A stretch of DNA of 64,000 nucleotides. Source: Lactococcus carnosus (GTDB lineage Bacteria; Bacillota; Bacilli; Lactobacillales; Streptococcaceae). A program made the translations under genes and the position numbers. The first letter of the stretch is position 1. Each line of letters begins with the position of its first letter. The notes under the pieces are model-generated. The model had not been told where the DNA came from, searched no databases, and saw only the letters and a list, made by a program, of their open reading frames with translations. Location of the stretch: NCBI RefSeq assembly GCF_006770265.1, contig NZ_CP017194.1:1116001-1180000 (forward strand). Direction: 5' to 3'. Shown piece after piece: positions 35,321-45,021 of this stretch.

Positions 35321-35345
35321 CTAAACAGATGACGTTTAGTTTTTT
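35321..35345 (+). terminator. Second hairpin with T-run
   Basis: CTAAAC-agatgac-GTTTAG (35321-35339) followed by TTTTTT on the plus strand; a backup terminator. Confidence 0.55.
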
Positions 35346-35907
35346 AGTTGCCTTGCAAAATCGTCACCTTAGGCCATTTTTCTTGCCAATTTTTCTTGTC
35401 AACACGCGCTTGATAAATGCTTAACTTCTCTGGACTCTCTAAAAAATAAGGGGTTGGTCTGACGATAAAGGCAAAGATATCAGATAAACCGTAAGGCGTA
35501 AATAGCGTAATCTCACCATCGGCTGATCCTTTTATACCAATCGCTGTACATCTTTCGGGAAACCTGGCGATGGCATCACAAGCGCTGAGATAAGGCTGTG
35601 TATTAGGATTGTGCAAGTGCATATGTGCTTGATTTTTCAGTTCCCAGTCATAAGTCGGATAGGCAGCTTGCAGTGATGCTTCAATCTCTTTGGTCTTCTG
35701 ATAAGAGATGAGCTTATCAAAAAAGACGACATCAACATCTGTTTGGTTATCAAAAAGTGGCAAGCCAGATAGATAATTCCAAATCAAATTTCGAATGGTT
35801 CCTGCAGCTAACCAAGCATCAGCCAATCCCAAGCGGTTAATGATGGTTAAGATAGCAACGATTTCAGGCGTGTCATGTAAGAGGGCTTTTAATTCGGTTT
35901 CTGTCAT
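35344..35907 (-). CDS. Nucleotidyltransferase-fold family protein (NTP_transf_6)
   Basis: The 187-residue protein matches the NTP_transf_6/DUF925 family: LGLADAWLAAGTIRNLIWNY (about 26-45), LFDNQTDVDVVFFDK with the paired Asp of the nucleotidyltransferase fold (about 51-65), WELKNQAHMHLHN and the C-terminal TPYGLSDIFAFIVRPTP. Activity is unknown; the family occurs widely as single genes. It starts behind AGAAGAAAA with no perfect site, and is monocistronic. Confidence 0.85.
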   Translation of the reverse strand: MTETELKALLHDTPEIVAILTIINRLGLADAWLAAGTIRNLIWNYLSGLPLFDNQTDVDVVFFDKLISYQKTKEIEASLQAAYPTYDWELKNQAHMHLHNPNTQPYLSACDAIARFPERCTAIGIKGSADGEITLFTPYGLSDIFAFIVRPTPYFLESPEKLSIYQARVDKKNWQEKWPKVTILQGN

Positions 35908-36001
35908 ATTTTCTTCTCCTCATATCTGATTTAAGCTAATTTCCTATTCTTTCTCAAACTATCTCATCTTTAGTATAGTACCTAAAAGCACGTCAATCAA
36001 C

Positions 36002-36028
36002 AAAAAAACTAGACTCAGCTAGTTTTTT
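36002..36028 (-). terminator. Terminator of the MetE-like gene
   Basis: AAAAAAACTAG and CTAGTTTTTT around a 6-base loop, 7 bp past the stop. Confidence 0.85.
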
Positions 36029-36034
36029 CATTAG

Positions 36035-37210
36035 TTATTCTCCAAAGAAGGCTAACGCAAGTGCTTGACCTTGGTCAATTTTTGCCCATTGTTGGCTTTC
36101 TGATAGCTCATTGCCACTATCACAAGATGCAAACCCACACTGATGAGACAAGTAGAGACGTTCTTTAGGGATAATTTGGCTAGCTTGTTCAAGTAAGGCA
36201 ATCACGCGCGCCTCGTCGTCTAACGTTGCTGTCTTACTTGATAAAAATCCTAGCACAACTTCTGTCTCAGGTCTGTCTCTGAACACTTCAAGTGCTGAGA
36301 GATTACCGGCACGCTCATCATCCCACTCCAAAAAGAAGCGATCGTAATGTTGTTGTTTTAAAAATAGATTTGCTATCGTTTCATATGACCCACCACTCAA
36401 GTATCTAGAATCGTAGTTACCACGACAATTATGTGTCCAGACTGCTAAGCCAAGGCTATGACTATAGTCTATCACATCATTATTAAGGTCAATAAAAGTT
36501 TGTGCCAAGGCTTCATTTTTTTCTTGATCACTTGCTTCATCATTTAAGGTAGAATGTGGATTATCTGCTGAAAATCTTTCCCATAGACAGTCATCAAACT
36601 GGATGATTTTTCCGCCAACGGCAACATACTCTGATAAAAATTCCTTATAGGCTGCTGCTAAATCGGCCTTAAAGTCAGATGCATCATGATAGTAGGCTTC
36701 TGGGTCTTTTTCTTGCGTCGCTTTTGCCTCTTGTGTAAATGACCACTCCCCAAAAATATGAGAAGGAGATGGGATACATAATTTAGTCGTATGATCGCCA
36801 GCATTAGCTAAAATTTCTTTGTATATCTCAATAAAATGATGATTTTTGCCACTTAATTTTTCAGTAAAGGTCAAGCCGATGTCACGACGTGTTTCATAGT
36901 CTTGCGCTGCATCCGTATCTCTAAAGAGATAGCCCTGCGTTGCTAGGAAACGACGAACACCTTTGAGTCCCCAGACAAAGTCCAGGTGCCAAAGGGACTT
37001 AGAAAACTCACCATCTGAAACAATCGAGATATGATGGTCAATTTGCTTTTTAATGACCTCCTGAATAGCTTGTGTTTCAGTCGCTTGATAGCCTTCAAAA
37101 TCTTCATAAAAGGGATAGGTAATATCATCTCTTACTTGAATCTGGTTCTTATAATCAAGTAAACCTTTTGGTCTCAACAAACTACCTACAATTTGAAATT
37201 TTTCACTCAT
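36035..37210 (-). CDS. MetE C-terminal-like protein (YxjG type)
   Basis: The 391-residue protein corresponds to the catalytic half of cobalamin-independent methionine synthase, as in YxjG/YxjH. Start SEKFQIVGSLLRPKGLLDYK, substrate stretch IVSDGEFSKSLWHLDFVWGL, zinc-ligand regions VWTHNCRGNYDS (about 256) and LYLSHQCGFASC (about 355). It lacks the N-terminal folate-binding half, so it may use another methyl donor, such as methylcobalamin or S-methylmethionine, to make methionine. Two MET-box-like palindromes upstream (37343-37390) suggest methionine control, shared with metE in this window. The leader contains an AACAGCA/TGCTGTT hairpin at 37233-37259. Confidence 0.85.
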   Translation of the reverse strand: MSEKFQIVGSLLRPKGLLDYKNQIQVRDDITYPFYEDFEGYQATETQAIQEVIKKQIDHHISIVSDGEFSKSLWHLDFVWGLKGVRRFLATQGYLFRDTDAAQDYETRRDIGLTFTEKLSGKNHHFIEIYKEILANAGDHTTKLCIPSPSHIFGEWSFTQEAKATQEKDPEAYYHDASDFKADLAAAYKEFLSEYVAVGGKIIQFDDCLWERFSADNPHSTLNDEASDQEKNEALAQTFIDLNNDVIDYSHSLGLAVWTHNCRGNYDSRYLSGGSYETIANLFLKQQHYDRFFLEWDDERAGNLSALEVFRDRPETEVVLGFLSSKTATLDDEARVIALLEQASQIIPKERLYLSHQCGFASCDSGNELSESQQWAKIDQGQALALAFFGE

Positions 37211-37291
37211 CTACTTATCCCCTTTTATATGGTATATCTAATTAACAGCATGATAAAAATATGTGCTGTTATCAACTTGCTTGATAGGTCT

Positions 37292-37297
37292 ATTATA
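37292..37297 (-). promoter_or_regulatory. Candidate -10 box of the MetE-like gene
   Basis: TATAAT on the minus strand, with TTATAC as a poor -35 at 18 bp. A weak -35 fits a promoter needing an activator. Confidence 0.45.
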
Positions 37298-37342
37298 GGT
37301 AAAAATCAGTCTCTTGTATAATACTAAAAACCCCTAGCTAAC

Positions 37343-37359
37343 TATAGTCAAAATCTATA
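37343..37359 (-). promoter_or_regulatory. MET-box-like palindrome upstream of the MetE-like gene
   Basis: TATAGTCAAAATCTATA (plus strand) resembles TATAGTTTnAAACTATA, the site of MetR/MtaR LysR-type regulators in streptococci (established knowledge). From the candidate -10 it lies near -58 to -74, the usual activator position. Confidence 0.55.
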
Positions 37360-37373
37360 ACTAAATCGCTATT

Positions 37374-37390
37374 TATATCCTTTTGCTATA
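37374..37390 (-). promoter_or_regulatory. Second, weaker MET-box-like site
   Basis: TATATCCTTTTGCTATA keeps the outer TATA/CTATA halves. It starts 31 bp from the first box. Confidence 0.35.
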
Positions 37391-37404
37391 GATTTAAGTA
37401 ATAT

Positions 37405-37429
37405 AAAAAACTGCCTAGTGACAGTTTTC
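37405..37429 (-). terminator. Terminator of the CoA-dehydratase-activase-like gene
   Basis: ACTG-cctagtga-CAGT with flanking A- and T-rich runs, directly after the stop codon. Confidence 0.7.
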
Positions 37430-37435
37430 TATAGG

Positions 37436-40400
37436 TTAGACATGCATCTCCATATCTTTTTTCAATTGTTTTTTAGCTGTTGCCATCATCAAGCGAATTC
37501 TATTAAGCTGATTGACAACCGATACGGATGGATCATAATCAATCGGTGCAATATTTGCTCTAGGATATTGACGGCGTAATTCCTTGGTCATCCCTTTCCC
37601 TACGATATGATTGGGCAGGCAACCGAAAGGTTGGAGACAGACGATATTATCAACACCATCTTGTAACAGCTCGATCATCTCACCTGTCAAGAACCAGCCT
37701 TCACCCGTATGATTACCGATCGAGATAATTTTTTCAGTATCTGCTGCTAAGGCATCTATGGAATGAAGCCCATCAAAACGTTTGGAAGCTTTGAGTGCCT
37801 TATTCATAGGTTTTTCCATCATCTGAATGATATTGATAAAGGCACGCGCAAAGTATTTGGCTTTTTTACCCATGCCAAGGTTATCTGATTTCCAGATTTG
37901 GTTGTATAATGAGTAGTTCATAAAGCCGATAATATCTGGTACCACAGCTTCTGCCCCTTCAGACTCGATAATGCTGACGATGTCATTATTGGCTGTTTTA
38001 GAGTACTTGACCAGTATCTCACCAACAACACCAACGCGAGGTTTTTTGATATCACGAAGCGAAATCTCATCAAATTCACGGACAATCTGTTTCATGTTAC
38101 GATTGAACTCAAATATTGACCCTGATTTCATGTTGTGTTTGGCTTTTTCCAGCCATTTAGCATGTAGGGCATCTATCTGGCCCTTACTGATTTCATAGGG
38201 TCTTGTCCGATAAACCACGCGCTCAAACAAGTCACCGTATAGCGCCCCGATAACGACACGAACCATGAGCGGTACTGTCAGTTTGAAACCATCTGACTGC
38301 TCAGTGCCTTTATTGCCCATCGAAAGAGAGACAACAGGGACCTGTGCAAAGCCAGCATCCTTAAGTGCTTTTCTGAGCAAGGGGATGTAGTTAGTCGCCC
38401 TACAACCACCACCTGTTTGTGTCATCAAAACAGAGGTGTTATTGACATCATAGTCACCTGATGCTAGTGCATGTATTAATTGACCGATCGAAATAATTGC
38501 TGGGTAGCACGAATCATTATTGACAAACTTAAGCCCTGAGTTGATAGCTGCCTTATCTTCTGGTAATAGGACCACATTATAGCCTGATTGTTTGAAGGCT
38601 TCGTCTATCAAACCTTCCTGGTGAATAGGCGATAACATGGGCATGAGTAAGGTATGCTTTTGTTTCATTTCTTTTGTGAAAACTGGATGACTTTCGACCA
38701 TCTCGTGATAGTCAGCCTCAGCTAACTCTGGCATTTTTGGTCGTTTGTCTCGTTCGTTTACCGCCGCTTTAAGCGACCGCAAGCGAATCCGAATTGCCCC
38801 CATATTTGACCCTTCGTCTATTTTTAAGACGGTATAAAGTTTGTGATGAGCTTGCATGATTTCTTCGACCTGGTCGGTTGTGACTGCATCCAGACCACAG
38901 CCAAAACTGTTAAGTTGCACCAGTTCGAGATTTTTATTTTTAGCAACGACACGTGCAGCTCCATACAAGCGTGAATGATAGACCCATTGATTTACCACAC
39001 GTAAGCCACCCACTTCTGATAAATGGGCAATGGCATCTTCAGTCAAGACATGAAAGCCTTCTTGTGTGATGATATTTGCAATACCGTGATTGATTTCAGG
39101 ATCTAAATGATAGGGTCTGCCAGACAAGACGATGGCTTTTTCATGATTTAAATTGATCTGCATCATCAGGTCTTCTGCCTGCTTCCGAATGTCTTGCTTG
39201 AAAGCATCCATCTCTTCAAAGCCGTGTTTGACTGCAGCTGCAACCTCTGCTTTTGTGATCTCAAAATCTGACAAAGCTTGGTAGAGATTGTCGGTCATAT
39301 TGGCTGGATCAGCTAAGTTGATGAAAGGATGAATGTAGCCAACTTGACCATTTCTGATTTCATCGATATTATTTTTAATGACCTCAGGGTAAGACTGGAC
39401 AATCGGGCAGTTATAATGGTTTTGAGCACTTGCATCTTCTTGACGTTCATACAAGACAGATGGATAGAAAATCGTTGGTACATCCTTCTCTATCAAGCTC
39501 ATGATATGACCATGACTCAGTTTGGCTGGATAGCAAACGGTATCAGATGGAATCGTCTCTATCCCTTTTTCGTATAGTGCCTTGTCTGATTTCGGTGATA
39601 AGACAACCCTAAACCCTAAGTCTGTTAGCATCGTATGCCAGAGTGGATAGTTTTCATACATATTCAAGACACGCGGGATACCAATCTCCCCGTGCATCGC
39701 TTTTTTCTTACTCAACGATTTAAACTTAAAGAGTTTTTTATATTTATAGTCAACGAGATTAACTTTTTTATCACGTTTATCGACTTTAATCTGCTTGGCC
39801 TTTTCTGCACCACGTTCACAGCGATTACCAGAGACAAATTTAGACCCATCATTAAAAACGGTCAAGGTCATCTTACACATGTTCTCACAGAGACCACAGG
39901 TCGTAAATTCTTTTGTTGTCTGAAAAGCTTGCAGTGAGGCCAAATCTAGAATCGTAGAGAGGCCTGTGTCGTCTGACCCATTTTCCATGGCGATTAGGGC
40001 ACAGCCATATGCCCCCATGAGTCCTGCTATAGAGGGACGCACCACTTGACGACCAGATATCTTTTCAAAGGCACGTAAAACAGCTTCATTATAGAAAGTC
40101 CCACCTTGGACGACGATTTTGTCTCCCAAATCTTCTGGACGTTTGACTTTTATCACTTTATAAAGGGCATTTTTGATGACAGAATACGACAAACCGGCAG
40201 AGATGTCACCAACAGTCGCCCCCTCTTTTTGAACCTGTTTGACTTTCGAGTTCATAAAGACCGTACATTTTGAGCCGAGATCAACTGGATGTTTGGTCAA
40301 CAAAGCTGCTTGGGCAAACTCTTTAACGTCATATTTCAAGGACTTGGCGAAGGTTTCGATAAAAGAGCCACAACCAGAACTACAGGCTTCATTTAGCTGA

Positions 40401-41707
40401 ATGCTTGATAAGGCCCCATCCCGAATCTTCATCGCCTTCATATCTTGCCCACCGATGTCGATGATAAAATCTACACCAGGTTGGAAAAAGTCAGCTGCTT
40501 TGTAGTGCGCCATGGTTTCAACTTCACCGATGTCGACTTTTATAGCAGCTTTGATCAGTTGTTCCCCGTATCCTGTGACAGCTGATTTGGCAATATAAAC
40601 ATCATCAGGCATCTCATTGTAAAGTGTCGTCATGACGGTCAATACTGAATCAAGTGGATCGCCATTGTTTGACCCATAATGCTCAAATAATAGATTACCT
40701 TCGTCATCGATCAAGACAAGTTTTGTCGTGGTCGATCCAGCATCAATCCCAAGATAGGCTGCACCATGATGCTCAGAAAGTAATTTATGAGCAGCAGATG
40801 CTTTGGCATGTCTAGCCCTAAAGGCTGCTAAGTCTGCTTCACTCTCAAATAAGACGTCCATCGTATCTTGCGGGACTAAGTTTTCAGAGTTGTCATTTTC
40901 TAATTGATGAATAATTTTTGAAGCAGAAAATTCAGTTGCATTTTCTTCGTCTAATGCGGCACCCATGGCGACAAAAAGTTGCGGATATTCAGGAAATACG
41001 ACATTTTCAGGTTTGATATTCAAGGTTTCGATAAACCGTTTGCGGAGTTCACTCATGAAATAGAGTGGGCCACCTAAAAAGGCGATATTCCCGGTTATTC
41101 TGCGACCCGCGGCTAATCCAGCAACGGTCTGATTGACAACAGCCTGAAAGATACTTGCGGCGATGTCTTCCTTACGTACCCCTTCATTTAATAGAGGTTG
41201 CACATCTGTTTTGGCAAATACACCACAGCGACTGGCTATTGGATAAAGATTTTGATAGTTTTTAGCAAGCTCATTCACGCCAGCAGCATCTACTTTTAAT
41301 AGTTCAGCCATTTGGTCGATAAACGCACCAGTTCCACCAGCACAAGACCCGTTCATCCGCTGTTCCATGGCCCCATCAAAGAAGGTCATCTTGGCATCTT
41401 CTCCACCTAGTTCAATCATCACATCTGTTTGTGGAATAAATTTCTCGATTGTTAAAGTAGAGGCGATAACTTCCTGAATGAAGGTTGCCCCGATCACATC
41501 AGATAGCCCCATACCACCTGAACCTGTAATCGAAAAAGTGAAGGGAATGTCACCCAGTTCACACATCATCTCTTGGAGTACTTTGATGGTGGCTGTTTTC
41601 ACATCTGAAAAATGGCGTTCATAACGAGAGAATTTCATCTCATAGTTATCATCAAAAACGACCATCTTCACTGTTGTTGAGCCAACATCAATCCCTGCTT
41701 TATACAT
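37436..41707 (-). CDS. Giant acyl-CoA dehydratase activase-related protein
   Basis: The start is MYKAGIDVGSTTVKMVVFDD at 41707 behind AGGAAAG. The 1423-residue protein has two ASKHA ATPase domains of the BadF/HgdC type: the first at 1-265 (MNGSCAGGTGAFIDQMAELL, SRCGVFAKTD) and the second at about 315-570 (GIDAGSTTTKLVLIDDEGN, EACSSGCGSFIETF, SKCTVFMNSK). The Cys residues are placed as in activators that hold a 4Fe-4S cluster at the dimer interface. A DUF2229 region follows (CGLCENMCKMTLTVF at about 607), then a 2-hydroxyacyl-CoA-dehydratase-subunit-like C-terminal half with CGLD, GGGCRATNY and CLQPFGC motifs. It seems to combine activator and component in one chain. The substrate is unknown, and no separate dehydratase or CoA-transferase adjoins it. 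Confidence 0.85.
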   Translation of the reverse strand: MYKAGIDVGSTTVKMVVFDDNYEMKFSRYERHFSDVKTATIKVLQEMMCELGDIPFTFSITGSGGMGLSDVIGATFIQEVIASTLTIEKFIPQTDVMIELGGEDAKMTFFDGAMEQRMNGSCAGGTGAFIDQMAELLKVDAAGVNELAKNYQNLYPIASRCGVFAKTDVQPLLNEGVRKEDIAASIFQAVVNQTVAGLAAGRRITGNIAFLGGPLYFMSELRKRFIETLNIKPENVVFPEYPQLFVAMGAALDEENATEFSASKIIHQLENDNSENLVPQDTMDVLFESEADLAAFRARHAKASAAHKLLSEHHGAAYLGIDAGSTTTKLVLIDDEGNLLFEHYGSNNGDPLDSVLTVMTTLYNEMPDDVYIAKSAVTGYGEQLIKAAIKVDIGEVETMAHYKAADFFQPGVDFIIDIGGQDMKAMKIRDGALSSIQLNEACSSGCGSFIETFAKSLKYDVKEFAQAALLTKHPVDLGSKCTVFMNSKVKQVQKEGATVGDISAGLSYSVIKNALYKVIKVKRPEDLGDKIVVQGGTFYNEAVLRAFEKISGRQVVRPSIAGLMGAYGCALIAMENGSDDTGLSTILDLASLQAFQTTKEFTTCGLCENMCKMTLTVFNDGSKFVSGNRCERGAEKAKQIKVDKRDKKVNLVDYKYKKLFKFKSLSKKKAMHGEIGIPRVLNMYENYPLWHTMLTDLGFRVVLSPKSDKALYEKGIETIPSDTVCYPAKLSHGHIMSLIEKDVPTIFYPSVLYERQEDASAQNHYNCPIVQSYPEVIKNNIDEIRNGQVGYIHPFINLADPANMTDNLYQALSDFEITKAEVAAAVKHGFEEMDAFKQDIRKQAEDLMMQINLNHEKAIVLSGRPYHLDPEINHGIANIITQEGFHVLTEDAIAHLSEVGGLRVVNQWVYHSRLYGAARVVAKNKNLELVQLNSFGCGLDAVTTDQVEEIMQAHHKLYTVLKIDEGSNMGAIRIRLRSLKAAVNERDKRPKMPELAEADYHEMVESHPVFTKEMKQKHTLLMPMLSPIHQEGLIDEAFKQSGYNVVLLPEDKAAINSGLKFVNNDSCYPAIISIGQLIHALASGDYDVNNTSVLMTQTGGGCRATNYIPLLRKALKDAGFAQVPVVSLSMGNKGTEQSDGFKLTVPLMVRVVIGALYGDLFERVVYRTRPYEISKGQIDALHAKWLEKAKHNMKSGSIFEFNRNMKQIVREFDEISLRDIKKPRVGVVGEILVKYSKTANNDIVSIIESEGAEAVVPDIIGFMNYSLYNQIWKSDNLGMGKKAKYFARAFINIIQMMEKPMNKALKASKRFDGLHSIDALAADTEKIISIGNHTGEGWFLTGEMIELLQDGVDNIVCLQPFGCLPNHIVGKGMTKELRRQYPRANIAPIDYDPSVSVVNQLNRIRLMMATAKKQLKKDMEMHV

Positions 41708-41740
41708 AAACACTTCTTTCCTATTTTGATACATGCTATG

Positions 41741-41757
41741 GACAACACACTGTTGTC
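41741..41757. promoter_or_regulatory. Palindromic operator candidate (TetR-type)
   Basis: GACAACA-CAC-TGTTGTC is perfect, 34 bp upstream of the activase gene start. The TGTTG/CAACA half-sites recur at 41822-41837. Confidence 0.6.
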
Positions 41758-41821
41758 TATCATATATAAGTTCATTTTACAAGTAATTCGACTTGCGCGC
41801 AACCGTTAAAATGTGCTAAAC

Positions 41822-41837
41822 TGTTGGTAAAACAACA
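41822..41837. promoter_or_regulatory. Second operator candidate in the divergent region
   Basis: TGTTG-gtaaaa-CAACA, near the TetR gene start. A further GCAAC/GTTGC pair lies at 41842-41856. Confidence 0.5.
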
Positions 41838-41893
41838 CTAAGCAACAAAGCGTTGCATAAACATGGCTGTTTTTTAAAAATAGTGAGGAAATG

Positions 41894-42508
41894 ATGACAA
41901 AAAAAATTGATTTACGTGTTAAGCGCACCAACAAACTGATTACACAAGCCTTTATTAAATTATTGGGTAGCAAGACATTTGATAAAATTACCATTAATGA
42001 CATCTCAGATGAGGCGATGATCAATCGTGCGACATTCTACAGTCATTTCAAAGATAAATTTGATCTTTTTGAAAACATTATAGACAAATTTTTAGGCGAT
42101 TTTGCTGATGTCTTAGATACTGAAAATTTAGTTGAAGAAAATGCGATAAACGTCAAAAAAATAGAGGGTGCCTTGACTAAATTCTATGACTTCGTCAATG
42201 AAAACCCTGATTTAGCTAAAATTTTCATCACACATAGTAATAAGGAAATTTTATCAAAAAGATTGCTGATGATTCTTTCTGAGAGATACTCAGAAATTTT
42301 TGATAGCTTAGATGTCCGAAATGAGGACTTGAAGATTCCGACTGATTTTGTCGTATCCTATATCACAAGTATCTTCATCGGCACGGTAAACTGGTGGATT
42401 GAACAAAAAAATCACGAGATGTCAGCAAATGAATTTGCGTCTCTCGTGATTAAATTGATTTCAAACGGTCATTTGACAGTCTTAGGTGTCAATATTAACC
42501 GGGATTAA
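41894..42508 (+). CDS. TetR-family regulator
   Basis: The start is set at ATG 41894, five bases after GAGG; an ATG one codon earlier is too close to it. The 204-residue protein has an N-terminal helix-turn-helix (FIKLLGSKTFDKITINDISD, then MINRATFYSHFKDKFDLFEN) and a helical ligand domain with a C-terminal IFIGTVNWWIEQKNHEMSA like the DhaS/TetR_C group. It is divergent from the giant activase gene with 184 bp between them, containing two or three CAACA/TGTTG palindromes, so it probably represses that gene and itself. Confidence 0.88.
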   Translation: MTKKIDLRVKRTNKLITQAFIKLLGSKTFDKITINDISDEAMINRATFYSHFKDKFDLFENIIDKFLGDFADVLDTENLVEENAINVKKIEGALTKFYDFVNENPDLAKIFITHSNKEILSKRLLMILSERYSEIFDSLDVRNEDLKIPTDFVVSYITSIFIGTVNWWIEQKNHEMSANEFASLVIKLISNGHLTVLGVNINRD

Positions 42509-42519
42509 TATTGATTCTA

Positions 42520-43146
42520 CTATAGTATATCGGTATTAAATCGTGTCTCTTTAACAGACTGTAAAATAAAATAGCCCTTATCTTTTTTGATGACCTCACA
42601 GTTACCAAACACTGTTGCCATTTTTGCTTTAGCACTAGGTGCCCCTTGTTTTTTCTGAATGACGATGGTCAGTGTGCCAGCCAAGTTAAGGTGGCCAAAT
42701 GCCCCAGTAATGACACCATGAACAACGTCTTTTCCTGCTCTGATAGGGGGATTTGAGATGATGTTATCGTAAGTGCCTACCACTTTATCGTATAGATTTG
42801 ACTGAAAAATAGTTGCTGTGACCTTATTTTTCTCAGCATTTTTCTCTGATAAGGCAAGGGCACGTAGATTCACATCGATCATGGTAGGGATAACCCCTTG
42901 TGCTTTAGCTAAGGTAATGCCAATAGGGCCATATCCACAGCCAACATCTAATAAAGTTGACTTTGCCTCAAAATTAACCGCACTTAAAAGCACTTGACTC
43001 CCAAAGTCAATGGCTTTTTTACTAAATACACCAGCATCGGTTGTAAATGATACGTTTTGCGCTAATAACTCAGTATCAAGTTGATGAATATCATGTGCAG
43101 CATCTGGATTTTCTGCATAGTACATTTTTTGAAATTGGTTAGACAT
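42520..43146 (-). CDS. RsmC-like class I methyltransferase
   Basis: The start MSNQFQKMYYAENPDAAHDI at 43146 lies 8 bp inside the SGNH gene, with GGGAG upstream. The 208-residue enzyme has SAM motif I LLDVGCGYGPIGITLA (about 60) and motif IV IISNPPIRAGKDVVH (about 123), the NPP mark of base-amino methyltransferases such as RsmC (16S rRNA m2G). The single-domain length is typical of Gram-positive members. The substrate is inferred from family. Confidence 0.85.
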   Translation of the reverse strand: MSNQFQKMYYAENPDAAHDIHQLDTELLAQNVSFTTDAGVFSKKAIDFGSQVLLSAVNFEAKSTLLDVGCGYGPIGITLAKAQGVIPTMIDVNLRALALSEKNAEKNKVTATIFQSNLYDKVVGTYDNIISNPPIRAGKDVVHGVITGAFGHLNLAGTLTIVIQKKQGAPSAKAKMATVFGNCEVIKKDKGYFILQSVKETRFNTDIL

Positions 43147-43717
43147 GCTTTTTTTTAAACTCCCTAGTCCTAACATCAGCTGCAATCAGTGATGTAATCA
43201 GTTGATAGCCCTTAGTCGTAAAATGAACCCCATCTGATACAAGTAAGTCATCTGGATTTTGACTTGCAAGCATGGCTTGATTTAGCCCAATCAGACCTGC
43301 ACCTGTTTGACTAGCCACTTGCTTAGCTATCTCGACATAAGGCACAAATCCTGCATTTGTTCTGCCTAACATCTTCTGTGTCTTAGCGATAGCTGTTTCA
43401 TTAACATAGGGTGGGGTCAAAATCGTCGTTTTTCCTGCACCAAGTGCTGTGACAAATGTAGTTAGGTTATCCGCAAACTGACTTGGCGATATCTGTCTGT
43501 GAACTGCTGCGTCATTTGCACCAAAGAAGATATAGTAATAATCAGCTCTTGACGCAACCACACCTGCTAAGCGGTTCATAGCCACATTCGTATCCTCACC
43601 TGCGACAGCAAAGCGTTCAACTTGTGCTGATATGCCTGATTCAGTCAGCAGTGCTTGCGTCATCACTTCCATTTCTATATGTGTCGAGATGGAATCACCA
43701 AATACTGCAATTTTCAC
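43139..43717 (-). CDS. SGNH/GDSL-family hydrolase
   Basis: The 192-residue protein has the catalytic Ser block VFGDSISTHIEMEV at residues 4-17, the Asn block YYIFFGANDAAVHRQ at about 66 and the Asp/His block LVSDGVHFTTKGYQL at about 163. There is no signal peptide, so it is an intracellular esterase or lipase-like enzyme. It is cotranscribed with the RsmC-like gene. The GTGCTGT-like region upstream gives no clear promoter. Confidence 0.85.
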   Translation of the reverse strand: MKIAVFGDSISTHIEMEVMTQALLTESGISAQVERFAVAGEDTNVAMNRLAGVVASRADYYYIFFGANDAAVHRQISPSQFADNLTTFVTALGAGKTTILTPPYVNETAIAKTQKMLGRTNAGFVPYVEIAKQVASQTGAGLIGLNQAMLASQNPDDLLVSDGVHFTTKGYQLITSLIAADVRTREFKKKHV

Positions 43718-43930
43718 TTTTTAACCCCCTTAACGTTTATCAGGCAAGCCATTAGCTAGTTTTACAGCTAACCCCTGCCATTCCTGAGTTTGAACAATCT
43801 ATTTATTATAGCATATTTTATGAGATGATCTGATACAATATGGACTGATTCCTGTGACACTTTCCAGTTAATCTCATTATTTGTAAGCGCATTCTGGTAA
43901 TTAAAATAGGAATATGGTAAAATTACTTTT

Positions 43931-44851
43931 ATGGAAACTGAACTGATCAACTACGAAAAAATAACACGCCGTATCTGGCAAAATTTATATAAAAAAAGCT
44001 TACCCGCTTTGACTGAGAAAGAACTTGATAATATCAAATCGATTAACGATGAAATCAGTCTTCAAGATGTTAATGATGTCTATCTACCACTCGTACAACT
44101 CATTCGTATTTATAAGAAAACGATGCGTGATCTTAATTTTTCAAAAGGCTTATTTCTGCAGAAGATTACTGAAAATCAACCCTTTATCATCGGTATTTCT
44201 GGTTCTGTAGCAGTTGGTAAATCTACTACAGCCAGACTGCTACAGCTACTCCTATCACGGACCTTTAAAACGTCTACTGTAGCGCTTGTGACAACAGATG
44301 GCTTTCTATATCCTAAGGAAACCCTATCAGAGAGAGGTATCCTTGATCGAAAAGGCTTCCCTGAATCTTATGACATGGAAAGCTTAATCAGTTTTCTACT
44401 TGCAATCAAGTCTGGAAAAGATGTTAGTATCCCCGTTTATTCTCATGAGACCTATGATATCTTGCCTGAAAAAGAATTGGTTAACGCACCAGATATCCTA
44501 ATCGTTGAAGGGATTAATGTCTTCCAAAGTGGTGCAAACAAACAACTTTATATCAATGACTTTTTCGATTTCTCCATTTACGTTGATGCTAAAGAACAGA
44601 ACATCGAACGCTGGTATCTGGAACGGTTTAAAACATTCCTAGACCTAGCGAAACAAAATCCAAGTAACTACTATCATCAATTTACCTCGCTACCGGCTGA
44701 TGAAACACTAAAAATAGCACGTGATACCTGGAAAAAAGTGAATTTAGTTAACCTGAGAGACTATATAGAACCCACACGTAGTCGCGCTGAGGTGATTCTA
44801 CATAAGGATAAGACCCACAAGATTGATAAAATATATTTGAAGAAATATTAA
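43931..44851 (+). CDS. coaA: Type I pantothenate kinase
   Basis: CoaA phosphorylates pantothenate, the first and controlled step of coenzyme A synthesis. The 306-residue P-loop kinase has [20 protein letters not shown] (Walker A, about 91-110), [32 protein letters not shown]-like [16 protein letters not shown] and IVEGINVFQ. All are typical of the CoA-feedback-inhibited bacterial type I enzyme. It starts at ATG 43931 with little ribosome binding site but a TAAAAT-like box close upstream, and ends at a strong terminator. Confidence 0.96.
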   Translation: METELINYEKITRRIWQNLYKKSLPALTEKELDNIKSINDEISLQDVNDVYLPLVQLIRIYKKTMRDLNFSKGLFLQKITENQPFIIGISGSVAVGKSTTARLLQLLLSRTFKTSTVALVTTDGFLYPKETLSERGILDRKGFPESYDMESLISFLLAIKSGKDVSIPVYSHETYDILPEKELVNAPDILIVEGINVFQSGANKQLYINDFFDFSIYVDAKEQNIERWYLERFKTFLDLAKQNPSNYYHQFTSLPADETLKIARDTWKKVNLVNLRDYIEPTRSRAEVILHKDKTHKIDKIYLKKY

Positions 44852-44873
44852 AAAAAGTTCGCGAAAATGATCA

Positions 44874-44903
44874 CCCCACATCAAGACATTTGATGTGGGG
44901 TTT
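44874..44903 (+). terminator. Terminator of coaA
   Basis: CCCCACATCAA pairs with TTGATGTGGGG across a 5-base loop, then TTTG. Confidence 0.85.
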
Positions 44904-45021
44904 GTCATATTGATGCTAGTAAGATGTTCGTGGCGTTTATAAAAAACTAACAGTAAATTGTCAAAAGTAAACACCTTTATCTTCGGATAGCTTTAGTGGC
45001 TTAACTAATTTGTACCTATTT

